DNA of 42,071 nt from Actinomycetes bacterium (GTDB taxonomy: Bacteria > Actinomycetota > Actinomycetes > Mycobacteriales > Micromonosporaceae), in NCBI GenBank assembly GCA_023402505.1, contig JAEYGD010000373.1, positions 1 to 42,071 of the forward strand. Reading direction: 5' to 3'. Within the stretch, counting starts at the first letter, position 1; each line of letters begins with the position of its first letter. Made by a program: the position numbers and the translations under genes. Below the pieces are notes generated by a model. The model was given only the letters and a program-made list of their open reading frames with translations. It was not told where the DNA came from and did no database searches. Positions 1-8,210 of the stretch are shown here, one piece after another.

Positions 1-165
1 CTCCTCGGGCGGAGCGGCCGGCTGGGCCGCCGTGACCGGGCCGGCCGCCGCGACCCGGCGGTGCCCGTTCGCCCGCGCCGGCTCCGCCGCCGGGTCCGGC
101 ACCCTCAGCGGTACGTCGTACCGGCCGTCGCCCCCGGCGGGCTCCCGGTGCCCCGGACCGCTCAT
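1..165 (-). CDS. N-terminus of probable lysophospholipid acyltransferase (cut by window edge)
   Basis: Only 55 codons are visible, and the frame stays open to base 1. The visible residues are a Gly/Pro/Ala-rich, probably disordered leader (begins MSGPGHREPAGGDGRYDVPL), so no catalytic motif can be seen. The start ATG overlaps the stop of the upstream epimerase gene as ATGA, which implies translational coupling in one operon. The acyltransferase guess rests only on gene order: in M. tuberculosis the epimerase Rv0501 is followed by the PlsC-like Rv0502. The real ORF is well supported by the overlap; the function is inference. Confidence 0.55.
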   Translation of the reverse strand, partial: MSGPGHREPAGGDGRYDVPLRVPDPAAEPARANGHRRVAAAGPVTAAQPAAPPEE

Positions 166-1235
166 GACCGCTCCCGCACCGCGGCCCGCACCTGTTGGAT
201 CCCGTCCAGCACCAGCCGCTCGGCGGCGGCGAGCTGGTCCCGGGTCACCACGACACCGCCGTGGTGCGCCCGGATGAAGTCGTCGAAGGCGGCGGCGGTG
301 GAGCGCGGCGTGAAACCGTACTCTCGCTCGAGCCGGCTGGTGTCCACGACCCGACCATGCACGAAGAGGTCGACCTGGTCGAGCCCGTAGCGGCCGAAAC
401 CGAGGCTGCGGGCGAGCGCCGCAGCGCCGGACAGGCCCGGCTCCAGCACCGGCACCGCCACCCGCCCCGCCCGGCGGATGGCCTGGGACAGCGCGAGCAC
501 GCCGGGACCGGCGACGTTGTAGGTGCCGGGATGGTCCTCGACGATCGACCGGTGCAGCACCTCCAGCGCGTCGTCGAAGTGCAGGAACTGCAACCGGGGG
601 TCACGGCCGAACACGGTCGGCACCACCGGCTGCGAGAAGTAGCGGGTGAGGGTGGTGTCGGCGGTCGACCCGATGAACGGCGCGAACCGCAGGACGGTGG
701 CGGTCACGTCCGGCCGGCGGCGACGGAAGCCCCGCACGTACCCCTCGATGTCCAGGATGTCCCGGCCGAAACCGCCGCGCGGCACCTCGCGCGGCTCGGT
801 CTCCTCGGTGAAGACGGCCGGATCGCGGAACGACGCCCCGTACGCGGCGGTCGACGAGCGGACGACGAGCTTGCGCAGCCGGGGGGCGCGCTGGGCGGCG
901 GCGAGCAGCTGCAACGTGCCGATGACGTTCTGCTCCTTCATCCCCGTGCGGCCGCCGTGCTGGGGGTCGGGTGCGGTGGCCAGGGCCAGGTGCACCACGG
1001 CGTCGACGTCGAGGTCGGTGAGCAGGCCGCCGATCGAGCCGGCGTCCACCTGGACCCGCTCGACCCGGTCGAGCAGGTCGGTGAGGTCCGCGCCGGACTC
1101 GGGCGGATCCACGCCGATGACGCGCTCGATGCGCGGGTCGGCGGCGAGCCGGGCGGCGACGTGGGCGCCGAGGTAGCGGCTCACCCCGGTCACGACGACG
1201 ACCCCCGGAGCACCGGAGGTGCCACCGGGGGTCAT
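162..1235 (-). CDS. NAD-dependent epimerase/dehydratase (extended SDR, GalE2-like)
   Basis: 357 residues. The N-terminal Rossmann fold carries the dinucleotide-binding stretch VVVTGVSRYLGAHVAARL (residues about 12-29), a GxxxxLG variant of TGxxGxxG. An acidic beta-2 end follows (IGVDPP), then LDVDAVVHLALA and a catalytic-region RSSTAAYG segment. This is an extended SDR that probably acts on a nucleotide-sugar or similar substrate; the substrate cannot be told. ATG at 1235 is chosen because the fold begins directly after it; an upstream in-frame extension reads as low-complexity. It lies in a minus-strand run after the bS22 and HTH genes and overlaps the next gene by ATGA. This order matches M. 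tuberculosis Rv0500A-Rv0500B-Rv0501-Rv0502. Confidence 0.85.
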   Translation of the reverse strand: MTPGGTSGAPGVVVVTGVSRYLGAHVAARLAADPRIERVIGVDPPESGADLTDLLDRVERVQVDAGSIGGLLTDLDVDAVVHLALATAPDPQHGGRTGMKEQNVIGTLQLLAAAQRAPRLRKLVVRSSTAAYGASFRDPAVFTEETEPREVPRGGFGRDILDIEGYVRGFRRRRPDVTATVLRFAPFIGSTADTTLTRYFSQPVVPTVFGRDPRLQFLHFDDALEVLHRSIVEDHPGTYNVAGPGVLALSQAIRRAGRVAVPVLEPGLSGAAALARSLGFGRYGLDQVDLFVHGRVVDTSRLEREYGFTPRSTAAAFDDFIRAHHGGVVVTRDQLAAAERLVLDGIQQVRAAVRERS

Positions 1236-1352
1236 GTCTCGCACCGCCCCCGGCAGGCGGGACCGAGCCGGGGCGTCCACGGCCTGATCACCTGAGCCTC
1301 CGAGGGTCGACAGATGGCGGTGACGACGGTGCCGGGCCGGGCCCGGCACCGG

Positions 1353-1454
1353 TCACTTGCCGAGACGGCGACGCTGGACGCGGGTCTTGCGCAGCAGCTT
1401 GCGGTGCTTCTTCTTAGCCATGCGCTTGCGGCGCTTCTTGACCACCGAGCCCAT
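1353..1454 (-). CDS. Small ribosomal subunit protein bS22 (AURKAIP1/COX24-type), 33 aa
   Basis: A 33-residue, extremely basic protein: it starts MGSVVKKRRKRMAKKKHRKL and ends RVQRRRLGK. This is nearly identical in pattern to the short 30S subunit protein seen in mycobacterial ribosome structures (bS22, also annotated AURKAIP1/COX24 domain protein). It is easily missed because of its size. A longer in-frame version would add 33 unrelated residues; I take the ATG at 1454, which matches the family length. It sits between the HTH gene and the epimerase, as in M. tuberculosis Rv0500B. Confidence 0.9.
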   Translation of the reverse strand: MGSVVKKRRKRMAKKKHRKLLRKTRVQRRRLGK

Positions 1455-1657
1455 ACGAAAGCCTTTCGATGCAACGTGCGGGGCGGACCGGATGATGCCG
1501 GCGACCGCTTGCGGACAACGGACCGGACCAGCGGGACGGGCGGCGGAGCACACCTGCGGTCACGGTCGGGGTCCAGGGTAGCCGGAGAGCGTCAGCAGGA
1601 CCAACGCGGCCCCTCGACGCCGGTCACGCCGACCGGCCCACCCGCCTCGTTGCAGGC

Positions 1658-1867
1658 TCAGGCGGTCTCCTGGAAGGCACCGCGCAGGTACTCGTGCACG
1701 GCGTGCTCGGGGACGCGGAACGACCGGCCGACCCGGACGGCGGTGAGCTCACCGCTGTGCACCAGGCGGTACACCGTCATCTTCGACACCCGCATGACCG
1801 TCGCCACCTCGGCGACGGTCAGGAACTTGACCTCCGACAGCCGACCGTCGGACTGCGACCCGGCCAT
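1658..1867 (-). CDS. Excisionase-family (MerR/BldC-like) HTH DNA-binding protein, 69 aa
   Basis: A 69-residue protein made almost entirely of one winged HTH: FLTVAEVATVMRVSKMTVYR then LVHSGELTAVRVGRSFRVP and a C-terminal helix HAVHEYLRGAF. This is the SinR/AlpA/excisionase-type HTH_17 fold. The family is nearly invariant in actinobacteria and always next to the bS22 gene (Rv0500A in M. tuberculosis; I recall a Streptomyces counterpart described as a BldD target, not verified here). It probably acts as a developmental or housekeeping transcription factor; its targets are unknown. The ATG at 1867 gives the family length. The upstream 194 bp contains TACCGT and TACTGG boxes on the minus strand that could be its promoter. 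Confidence 0.85.
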   Translation of the reverse strand: MAGSQSDGRLSEVKFLTVAEVATVMRVSKMTVYRLVHSGELTAVRVGRSFRVPEHAVHEYLRGAFQETA

Positions 1868-2061
1868 GGCTCACCGACCCATCCCATGCCCGGCGCGTCC
1901 CATCCGGCGGGGAACTTCCGCCCGGACCGGCGACGCGCGTGTTACCAGTACGGTAGCGGGGCGGCTGTGACCGGCGCGATCCCTTCGTACAACTGATCAT
2001 AATTCGCACGGCTGTCCGGTCGGCTTGTTACGTCGTTGAACACCGGGCGTCCGGTTGGGGC

Positions 2062-3246
2062 TCACTCCGACCGGAGCGCCACCACCGGGTCGAGCCGCCC
2101 GGCGCGCTGGGCGGGCACCACGCCGAACACGATCCCGACCCCGGCCGAGACGCCGAACGCCAACGCCAGTGACCACCAGGTGACCGCGGCCGGGACCGGC
2201 GACACCGCGGCCACGGCCAGTGCCGTGCCGATCCCGAGCGCCATGCCGGTCAGGCCACCGATCGAGGTGAGCAGCACCGCCTCCAGCAGGAACTGCACAC
2301 CGATGTCGCGCGGGCGGGCCCCGACCGCCTTGCGCAGGCCGATCTCCCTGGTCCGCTCGCGGACCGACACCAGCATGATGTTCGAGACGCCGACACCGCC
2401 GACGAGCAACGAGATGCCGGCGATCGCGGCCAGCACGCCGGTGAGGATGCCCAGGATGTCACCGAGGACCCCGAGGATCTGCTCCTGGGTGACCGCGCTG
2501 AACTCGGTGCCCGGGTGCCGGCGGCTCAACTCGGCGACGATCCGCTCCCCCAACTCGTCGATCCGCTCCCGGTCCGGGGCCTTCACCGCGATGCCGTCGA
2601 CCCGCTGGGTGCCGTAGAGCCGCTGCGCCGCGGTGACCGGCACGTGGACCTCGTCGTCCCGGTCCACGCCCAGGCTCTGCCCCAACGGGGCGAACACCCC
2701 GATCACCCGGAACCGGACCCCGGAGACGGTGACCTGCTGGCCGACCGGATCCCGGTCGGGAAACAGGGCCCGGGCCACCGAGGCGCCCAGGACCGCCACC
2801 CGGCGGCTGGTGTCCACGTCCGACCCGGTCAGGTAGCGGCCACGGGAGACCTCGCGGGTGAACACGGCCGGCGTCGTCTCCAGGACGCCCTGCACGGTGC
2901 TGAAATCCGACCGGCCGCCCGCCCGTACGGTCGCGCCGGAGGCGACGGTGACCGCCACCCGGTCGGGGTCACCGACGACCCGGGAGACGACGTCGACGTC
3001 GTCCAGGGTCAGCGGCGAGACCGCGGGCGCGGACCCCACGTCGAGACGACCGGGGACCACCAGCAGCAGGTTGGAGCCCAGACCCTCGACCTGCTGCTCG
3101 ACCTTCTGCTTGGTGCCGGTGCCGATCGCCACGAGGATCACCACCGAGGCGACCCCGATGATCACCCCGAGCATGGTCAGCGCGCTCCGCAGCCGGTTGG
3201 CCCGCAGCGCGTCGAGGGCCACCCGCCACGCCTCGGCTAGTCTCAC
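2062..3246 (-). CDS. ABC transporter permease, MacB/FtsX type
   Basis: 394 residues with the MacB permease layout. There is an N-terminal membrane segment (LRSALTMLGVIIGVASVVIL, about 20-42), a large extracytoplasmic MacB_PCD domain (about 45-245), and a C-terminal FtsX domain with three membrane segments. The FtsX domain contains VGGVGVSNIMLVSVRERTRE, the family signature near residue 290. It starts with GTG that overlaps the ATPase stop as GTGA, so ATPase and permease are made together. Together with the ATPase and the HlyD/MacA-like adaptor upstream it forms a tripartite-style exporter. In Gram-positives such sets export peptides, lipids or drugs, but the substrate here is unknown. Confidence 0.93.
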   Translation of the reverse strand: MRLAEAWRVALDALRANRLRSALTMLGVIIGVASVVILVAIGTGTKQKVEQQVEGLGSNLLLVVPGRLDVGSAPAVSPLTLDDVDVVSRVVGDPDRVAVTVASGATVRAGGRSDFSTVQGVLETTPAVFTREVSRGRYLTGSDVDTSRRVAVLGASVARALFPDRDPVGQQVTVSGVRFRVIGVFAPLGQSLGVDRDDEVHVPVTAAQRLYGTQRVDGIAVKAPDRERIDELGERIVAELSRRHPGTEFSAVTQEQILGVLGDILGILTGVLAAIAGISLLVGGVGVSNIMLVSVRERTREIGLRKAVGARPRDIGVQFLLEAVLLTSIGGLTGMALGIGTALAVAAVSPVPAAVTWWSLALAFGVSAGVGIVFGVVPAQRAGRLDPVVALRSE

Positions 3247-4097
3247 GGCTCCTCCGCCCCGCGGCGCCCGGTGGCTCCGGCGGCGCCACCGGTGCCACCG
3301 GACGGGCGTCCCGGGCCGCTTCCGGACGCGGACCAGAACTCCGCGCTGGGAGCGGGCACCAGTGTGTCAGGCGCCCCACCGCCGCCCGGCACCGGTCGAT
3401 CATGTGCGTCGCCGGCACTGTCGGCGACGACCACCCCGTCCCGCATCGCGATCCGGCGGCGCGCCCGCGCGGCCACCTCGTTGTCGTGGGTGACCAGCAC
3501 CAGCGCGACGCCCGACTCGGCGTTGAGCCGCTCCAGGAGCTCCAGCACGGCCGCGCCGGTGGTGGTGTCGAGATTGCCGGTGGGCTCGTCGGCGAGCAGC
3601 ACCGTCGGGTCGGTGACCAGCGCCCGGGCGATCGCGACCCGCTGCTGCTCACCGCCGGAGAGCTGGTTCGGCCGGTGGCCGAGCCGGTGCCCCAGGCCCA
3701 CCCGGCCCAGCATCGCGGCCGCGCGTTCCCGTCGCTGCCGCGCGCCCAACCCCCGGTAGACCAGGGGCAACGCCACGTTGTCCACCGCCGACGTCCGGGG
3801 CAGCAGGTGGAAGGCCTGGAAGACGAAGCCGATGGTCTCGTTACGCAGCGCCGCCAGTTCGGCGGCGGAGAGGGTCGTGACGTCACGGCCGCCGATCGCC
3901 AGCCGGCCCCCGGTCGGCCGGTCCAGCCCGCCGAGCAGGTGCATCAGGGTGGACTTGCCGGAGCCGGACGGCCCGACCAGCGCCACGTAGTCGCCCGCGG
4001 CGACGGTCAGCGACACCCCACGCAGGGCCGGCACCGAGACACCGTCGAGCGGGTACGTGCGGGACACGTCCACGGCCTCGATCGCCGGCGCGGTCAC
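3243..4097 (-). CDS. ABC transporter ATP-binding protein, MacB/LolD type
   Basis: 284 residues. Walker A GPSGSGKST at 42-50, Q-loop glutamine at about 94 (FVFQAFHLLP), signature LSGGEQQR from 146, Walker B VLLADEP from 166, and H-loop histidine at about 204. All catalytic residues are present. The canonical domain ends near residue 225. About 55 further residues, Gly/Pro/Ser-rich and ending GRRGAEEP, form an unusual disordered C-terminal tail. Both ends overlap neighbours by GTGA: its GTG start overlaps the adaptor stop, and its stop overlaps the permease GTG. It powers the MacB-like permease 2062-3246. Confidence 0.93.
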   Translation of the reverse strand: MTAPAIEAVDVSRTYPLDGVSVPALRGVSLTVAAGDYVALVGPSGSGKSTLMHLLGGLDRPTGGRLAIGGRDVTTLSAAELAALRNETIGFVFQAFHLLPRTSAVDNVALPLVYRGLGARQRRERAAAMLGRVGLGHRLGHRPNQLSGGEQQRVAIARALVTDPTVLLADEPTGNLDTTTGAAVLELLERLNAESGVALVLVTHDNEVAARARRRIAMRDGVVVADSAGDAHDRPVPGGGGAPDTLVPAPSAEFWSASGSGPGRPSGGTGGAAGATGRRGAEEP

Positions 4098-5488
4098 CCC
4101 AGCTCCTGCCCTTCACGGACCTGGTCGGCGCCCCGGACCACGACCCGGTCGCCGGCCCGCACCCCGCTGAGGATCTGCACCAGGTCCTGGCCCTGCACAC
4201 CCACCGTCACCGGCGCCCGCTCGGCCCGGCCCTCCCGTACCACCCAGACGACGTCCCGCCCGTCGGCGGAGAAGACCGCCGAGGCGGGCACGGTGACCGC
4301 GTCGGCGGCCTCCCGCACCTGGAGGCGGACCACCGCGTTCATGCCCGGTCGCGGAGTCGGTGCCGGCTCCCCCTCACCGAAGGCACCCGCGCCGAGCGCC
4401 AGCCGCACCCGGTAGCCCACCCCGCCACGGGCGGAGGCCGTGGGCAGGACGTCGACCGAACGGACGGTGGCCGCGTACGTGGCGCCGGGCACCGCGTCCA
4501 GCTCGACGGTCGCCGCCAACCCCGCCCTGACCAGGAGCACGTCGGTCTCGTCCACCTCGGCGAGCAGCCCCAACTCGCCGGTGTCCACGATGGTCAGCAC
4601 CGGCGTACCGGCGGTCACCAGGCCACCCACCGGCACGGCGGTGTCCACCCCGGGCGGCGGGCCGGCCGGAGCGGGACCGAACGCCGACGGGTCCAGCCCG
4701 GCCGCGGCACCGTTGCCGCCCAACAGCCCGGCCAGCGCCTCCGGGGTGATCCCGCCGCCGGTCGCCGTCCCGCCCGCCTGGACGACACCGGCGATCGGGG
4801 CGCGCAGCGTCAACGCGTCGACGGTCGCCTTCGCCAGGTCGTACGCCTGCTGGGCCTGCAGCCGCTGAGCGGTGGCGAGCGCGCCGACGGCGGCGTTCAG
4901 GTCGCGTACCCCGCGCTGCACCGCGCGGACCGCCCGGTCGGCGGCGCGCGCCGCCGCCTCGTACCGTTCCTGGGCGTCCCGCACCTGGAGCAGCAGCGCC
5001 GCCCGCAGCTCCGGATCGCTGATCTTCGCGGCGGCGGCACGGGCCGCCGCGTACGTCTCGTCGGCGGCCCGGTCCGTGCCGCGCAGCCCACCGGACAGGT
5101 CTCCCCCGCCGCCGCGCCCCGCCCGGCGGGCGGCGGCGAGCGCCTCCCTCGCCTGCCGGAGCCGGTCCGCCCCCGCCGGCGAGTCGATGACGGCGAGCAC
5201 CTGGCCCCGCCGGACCCGCTGGCCCGGCTGCACGCGCACGCTCGCCAGCGTCCCGTCGGCGGCGGCGGTCAGGGTGGCGGCGGCGCGGGCGGTCACGGTG
5301 GCCGGCGCGTCGATGACCTCGGCGACAGCGTTCCGGGCGGCGGACGCGAGGGCGACCGGCGTCTCCTCCCCGCCGCACGACGCGGCCGTGGTGCCGGTCA
5401 GGACGACGACCGCGAGGAGGGCCGTGAGCAGGCGGGGCCGCGTGGCTGCGGGCAGCCGCGGCGAGTCGGTGCGGCGCACGCGACCCAT
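4094..5488 (-). CDS. Efflux adaptor (HlyD/MacA-like membrane fusion protein)
   Basis: 464 residues. The N-terminal signal LLTALLAVVVLTGTTAASCG ends in a possible lipobox with Cys38, suggesting a lipid-anchored extracytoplasmic protein. A biotinyl-lipoyl-like half (GTLASVRVQPGQRVRRGQVL) is split by a long Ala/Arg/Glu-rich helical hairpin (about 105-220), then resumes at LTLRAPIAGVVQ. Next comes a Gly/Pro-rich insertion (about 240-285), the beta-barrel domain and a C-terminal membrane-proximal domain (RVVVRGADQVREGQELG). It is the first gene of the adaptor-ATPase-permease set. The following ATPase overlaps it by GTGA. The operon order adaptor-ATPase-permease is that of MacAB-like systems of Gram-positives. 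Confidence 0.88.
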   Translation of the reverse strand: MGRVRRTDSPRLPAATRPRLLTALLAVVVLTGTTAASCGGEETPVALASAARNAVAEVIDAPATVTARAAATLTAAADGTLASVRVQPGQRVRRGQVLAVIDSPAGADRLRQAREALAAARRAGRGGGGDLSGGLRGTDRAADETYAAARAAAAKISDPELRAALLLQVRDAQERYEAAARAADRAVRAVQRGVRDLNAAVGALATAQRLQAQQAYDLAKATVDALTLRAPIAGVVQAGGTATGGGITPEALAGLLGGNGAAAGLDPSAFGPAPAGPPPGVDTAVPVGGLVTAGTPVLTIVDTGELGLLAEVDETDVLLVRAGLAATVELDAVPGATYAATVRSVDVLPTASARGGVGYRVRLALGAGAFGEGEPAPTPRPGMNAVVRLQVREAADAVTVPASAVFSADGRDVVWVVREGRAERAPVTVGVQGQDLVQILSGVRAGDRVVVRGADQVREGQELG

Positions 5489-5533
5489 GCTACGAGCCCG
5501 CCTCGACCGGCCGGCGGCAGCACGTCCCGACGG

Positions 5534-6880
5534 TCAGTCCACGACCTTCCGGATGTGCTTGACGCAGTCGGCGTGCAGGGTGGACCAGGACACACCGAGG
5601 ACCTCGTCGGAGGTCTGCCGTGGGATCCGGCGGTCGTGCAGGACCGCCTTGACGAAGGCGAGCACCCGCTCCTCCCCGAACCGGTCGACGAGGTGACGGA
5701 CGGCGAGGTACGCGATGCCGTAGCTCCCGGTCACCCGCGCGTCCGGGGTGTCCGCGTCGGGCGCGAGGGTGTCGAGCTTCCCGTCCCAGCCCCGGTCGAC
5801 CAGACGGCGCGTCGCGCTGAGTCCCGCGTACCGGCTGACCGCCCGCCCGTCGTTGCCCGCGTACTCGGCGAGCCCCTCGACCAGCCACCACGTCGACTCC
5901 TCCCACTGGTCGTGGTCGGGCAGCGAGGCGACGTGGGCCAGTTCGTGCCGGAGTATCTCGTTCAGGCCGGCCCCGGTGTACCGGTCGTGTCGGAGCACCA
6001 CCTCGTGGTCGCCGCCGACGCCGATCGCGTACCCGGCGGCCCACTCGGCCTGGTCGCCGCCGTACCAGCGCGCCCATTCCTTCGGCCCGGCGTAGTAGAT
6101 CCGGTACCGGTCCGGCGGCGCCCCGCCGACCGCGTACCGGTCGGCGACCCTGGCCGCCGCCTCGGCCCGGGCCAGCAGGTCCGGCAGCCGCTTGCGGTAC
6201 GTCCGGGTGGTGGCCACCAGCGTCCGCTTCCCCACCGCGACCACCAGTTCGCTCAGCTCCCACGGCAGGGCGCCGACCTGCACGGTGCCCCGGCCGGCCA
6301 GCCGCGGCACCGGCTTCGACTTCGCCAGCTCGATCAGGCGCGGCTCGGCTCCGGCCCGCCACCGGGTCTCCACGAGCACCGTGCTCGGTCGGCAGTCCCG
6401 CGCCACGAAGCAGTAGCGGAACTCCACCGACACCCGCCAGACGTCCGGCCGGCCGGCCTGCATCGGCAGGCCCTTCGTGCTGGCCTGCCAGCTGCTCACC
6501 TGCATGGCGCGCAGCACGGTGAACCGGCGACGCAGGTCGGCCTGCACGGCCGGCTCGGCGATCGCCAGGAATCCGGCCCGGTCGCCGCGGAGCAGCGCCG
6601 AAGACTGCCGCTCCAGCTGCCCGGTGATTCGGGCGGCGAACTGCCGGGCGGCCCGCGTGGTCGGGTTGTCGGCCCGCGCGACGAGGCCGGCGGACGTCCG
6701 GCTGTCGGCGCCGTGGACCGCGTCGACGGGCACCACCAGACCGGCGGCCACCAGCGCGGCGACGACCAGCGCCGTCCAGAGCGGCCAGCGCCGGCGCGGT
6801 CGCCGGTCGGGCGGCGGAGCCGCTGCCGGTGCGACCGACGGATCAGTCGTGGCGGACGTCGTAGCGTGGCCCTCGGCCAC
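5534..6880 (-). CDS. Membrane-anchored putative zinc metalloprotease (peptidase-MA-like)
   Basis: About 448 residues. A short basic cytoplasmic stretch (DRRPRRRWPLW) is followed by one membrane helix (about 35-51, TALVVAALVAAGLVVPV), then a large outside domain. HELAH at about 312-316 is an HExxH zinc site. WLVEGLAEYAGN about 20 residues later supplies the third ligand Glu335, the gluzincin arrangement of the peptidase-MA/DUF1570 type. The start is uncertain: GTG 6880 has GGGGAG three bases upstream and lies after the proline dehydrogenase stop; GTG 6898 is the alternative. It lies 45 bp before the efflux adaptor on the same strand, so they could be cotranscribed. Protease activity is inferred from the motif alone. 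Confidence 0.75.
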   Translation of the reverse strand: MAEGHATTSATTDPSVAPAAAPPPDRRPRRRWPLWTALVVAALVAAGLVVPVDAVHGADSRTSAGLVARADNPTTRAARQFAARITGQLERQSSALLRGDRAGFLAIAEPAVQADLRRRFTVLRAMQVSSWQASTKGLPMQAGRPDVWRVSVEFRYCFVARDCRPSTVLVETRWRAGAEPRLIELAKSKPVPRLAGRGTVQVGALPWELSELVVAVGKRTLVATTRTYRKRLPDLLARAEAAARVADRYAVGGAPPDRYRIYYAGPKEWARWYGGDQAEWAAGYAIGVGGDHEVVLRHDRYTGAGLNEILRHELAHVASLPDHDQWEESTWWLVEGLAEYAGNDGRAVSRYAGLSATRRLVDRGWDGKLDTLAPDADTPDARVTGSYGIAYLAVRHLVDRFGEERVLAFVKAVLHDRRIPRQTSDEVLGVSWSTLHADCVKHIRKVVD

Positions 6881-6942
6881 CGGCTCCCCGGGTCTCACGC
6901 GGCGAAGGGTACGACCCGATGATCGCTCCGGTCCAGGCCGCG

Positions 6943-7863
6943 TTACGTCCTGCTCGCCAGGGCGCGGGCGAAGAAGGCCAGGTTGGCGGGGCGCTCGGCC
7001 AGGCGGCGCATGAGGTAGCCGTACCACTGGTCGCCGTACGGGACGTACGTGCGCACGGTGTAGCCCTCGCCCACCAGGCGGGCCTGCTCCGCCGGGCGGA
7101 TGCCGTAGAGCATCTGGAACTCGAACCGCTCCGGGCCGCGGTCGAACCAGCGGGCCCGGTCCTCACCGATCGCGATCAGGCGCGGGTCGTGGGTGGCGAG
7201 CATCGGATAGCCGTCGCCGGACATAAGGATGTTCAGGCAGCGGACGTACGACTTGTCCACCTCGCGGGCGGACTGGTAGGCGACCGACTCCGGCTCCCGG
7301 TACGCGCCCTTGCACAGCCGGACCCGGGACCCGGCGCCGGCCAACTCGCGGCAGTCCGACTCGGTACGCCGCAGGTACGCCTGGAGCACCGCACCGGTCG
7401 ACGGGTAGTCCTTGCGCAGCTTCGCCAGGATGTCCAGGGTCGAATCGGTGGTGGTGTGGTCCTCCATGTCGAGGGTGACCGTCGTCCCGGCCTCGTCGGC
7501 CGCCGCGCAGATCGCCCGCGCGTTGTCGTACGCCAACTGCTCGTCGAACGCCTGCCCCAGCGCCGACAGTTTGACGCTCACCTCGGCGGCCGGCGTCAGA
7601 CCGGCGGTGGAGAGCAGCTTCAGCAGTTTCAGGTACTCGTCCCGGGTGGCGTTGGCGTGAGCGGGGGTGACGGTGTCCTCGCCGAGGTGGTCGAGGGTGA
7701 CCGCGAGACCGTCGTCGACGAGTTCGCGGGTCGCGCGCAACGCGTCGTCGGTCTGGGCGCCGGCGACGAACCGGCGGACGACGTCCCGCGTGTACGGGGC
7801 CGTCGCGACGAGCCGCTCGACCTGGGATGACCGGGAAGCGGCGAGGATGACGGAACGGAGCAT
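6943..7863 (-). CDS. Proline dehydrogenase (monofunctional PRODH)
   Basis: 306 residues, the length of actinobacterial monofunctional PRODH. It begins MLRSVILAASRSSQVERLV, like other actinobacterial enzymes, so ATG 7863 is preferred over an in-frame ATG at 7923. The FAD-barrel motifs are present: LAVTLDHLGEDTVTP, VSVKLSALGQ, TVTLDMEDHTTTDSTLDIL, RLCKGAYREP, LNILMSGDGYPMLATHDPRL and the C-terminal YVPYGDQWYGYLMRRLAERP. It oxidises proline to pyrroline-5-carboxylate with FAD. The usual partner, P5C dehydrogenase, is not beside it: the next gene is a protease. In M. tuberculosis the comparable slot of this block holds proC, the reductase of the reverse step. Confidence 0.92.
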   Translation of the reverse strand: MLRSVILAASRSSQVERLVATAPYTRDVVRRFVAGAQTDDALRATRELVDDGLAVTLDHLGEDTVTPAHANATRDEYLKLLKLLSTAGLTPAAEVSVKLSALGQAFDEQLAYDNARAICAAADEAGTTVTLDMEDHTTTDSTLDILAKLRKDYPSTGAVLQAYLRRTESDCRELAGAGSRVRLCKGAYREPESVAYQSAREVDKSYVRCLNILMSGDGYPMLATHDPRLIAIGEDRARWFDRGPERFEFQMLYGIRPAEQARLVGEGYTVRTYVPYGDQWYGYLMRRLAERPANLAFFARALASRT

Positions 7864-7939
7864 GAGCTGAGCGTAACGCCCGCGCCGGTACGCCCGGGCG
7901 GGGGCGACGCGGCTGGCGTTCATCGGTTACAACCATGAC

Positions 7940-8209
7940 GTGACCGAACACCCCCGCCGCCGGCTCCGGTCGGCCTCCGTTCAGCTCGGCGCGCTCACCG
8001 CCCTGGCGCTCGCCCTGTCCGGCTGCAACATGACGTCCGACGACGACGATGACGACTGCGCGTCGGGCCCGGCCGGCGGCGGCGGGACGGTCGCCCTGGC
8101 GCTGCGCGCTCCCGGGACCGACACCGGTCGCGCGGCACCCGAGCCCGTCCCCGCCGCGCTGCCGGAACGCGGCGGCTTCGGCACCCACCTCGCCGCCTGC
8201 GGCGGCTGA
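7940..8209 (+). CDS. Small lipoprotein with acidic tract, partner of the downstream ATP-grasp ligase
   Basis: 89 residues from GTG 7940 (the nearby ATG at 7935 runs at once into TGA). A basic n-region and hydrophobic stretch end in a canonical lipobox L-S-G-C with Cys29. After it come six consecutive aspartates (about 34-39), a Gly-rich linker and a Pro/Ala tail; two more cysteines are present. No enzyme motif is seen. Its stop is one base from the start of the glutathionylspermidine-synthase-like gene, so the two are almost surely cotranslated. In E. coli the related ligase YgiC is likewise next to a small envelope protein (YgiB). It is divergent to proline dehydrogenase. Confidence 0.75.
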   Translation: MTEHPRRRLRSASVQLGALTALALALSGCNMTSDDDDDDCASGPAGGGGTVALALRAPGTDTGRAAPEPVPAALPERGGFGTHLAACGG

Positions 8210-8210
8210 C

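Noticed and set aside
195..1295. 366-codon plus-strand frame over the epimerase
   Set aside because: Opposite strand has the complete Rossmann-fold enzyme; this frame has only Arg/Gly/Glu-rich filler.
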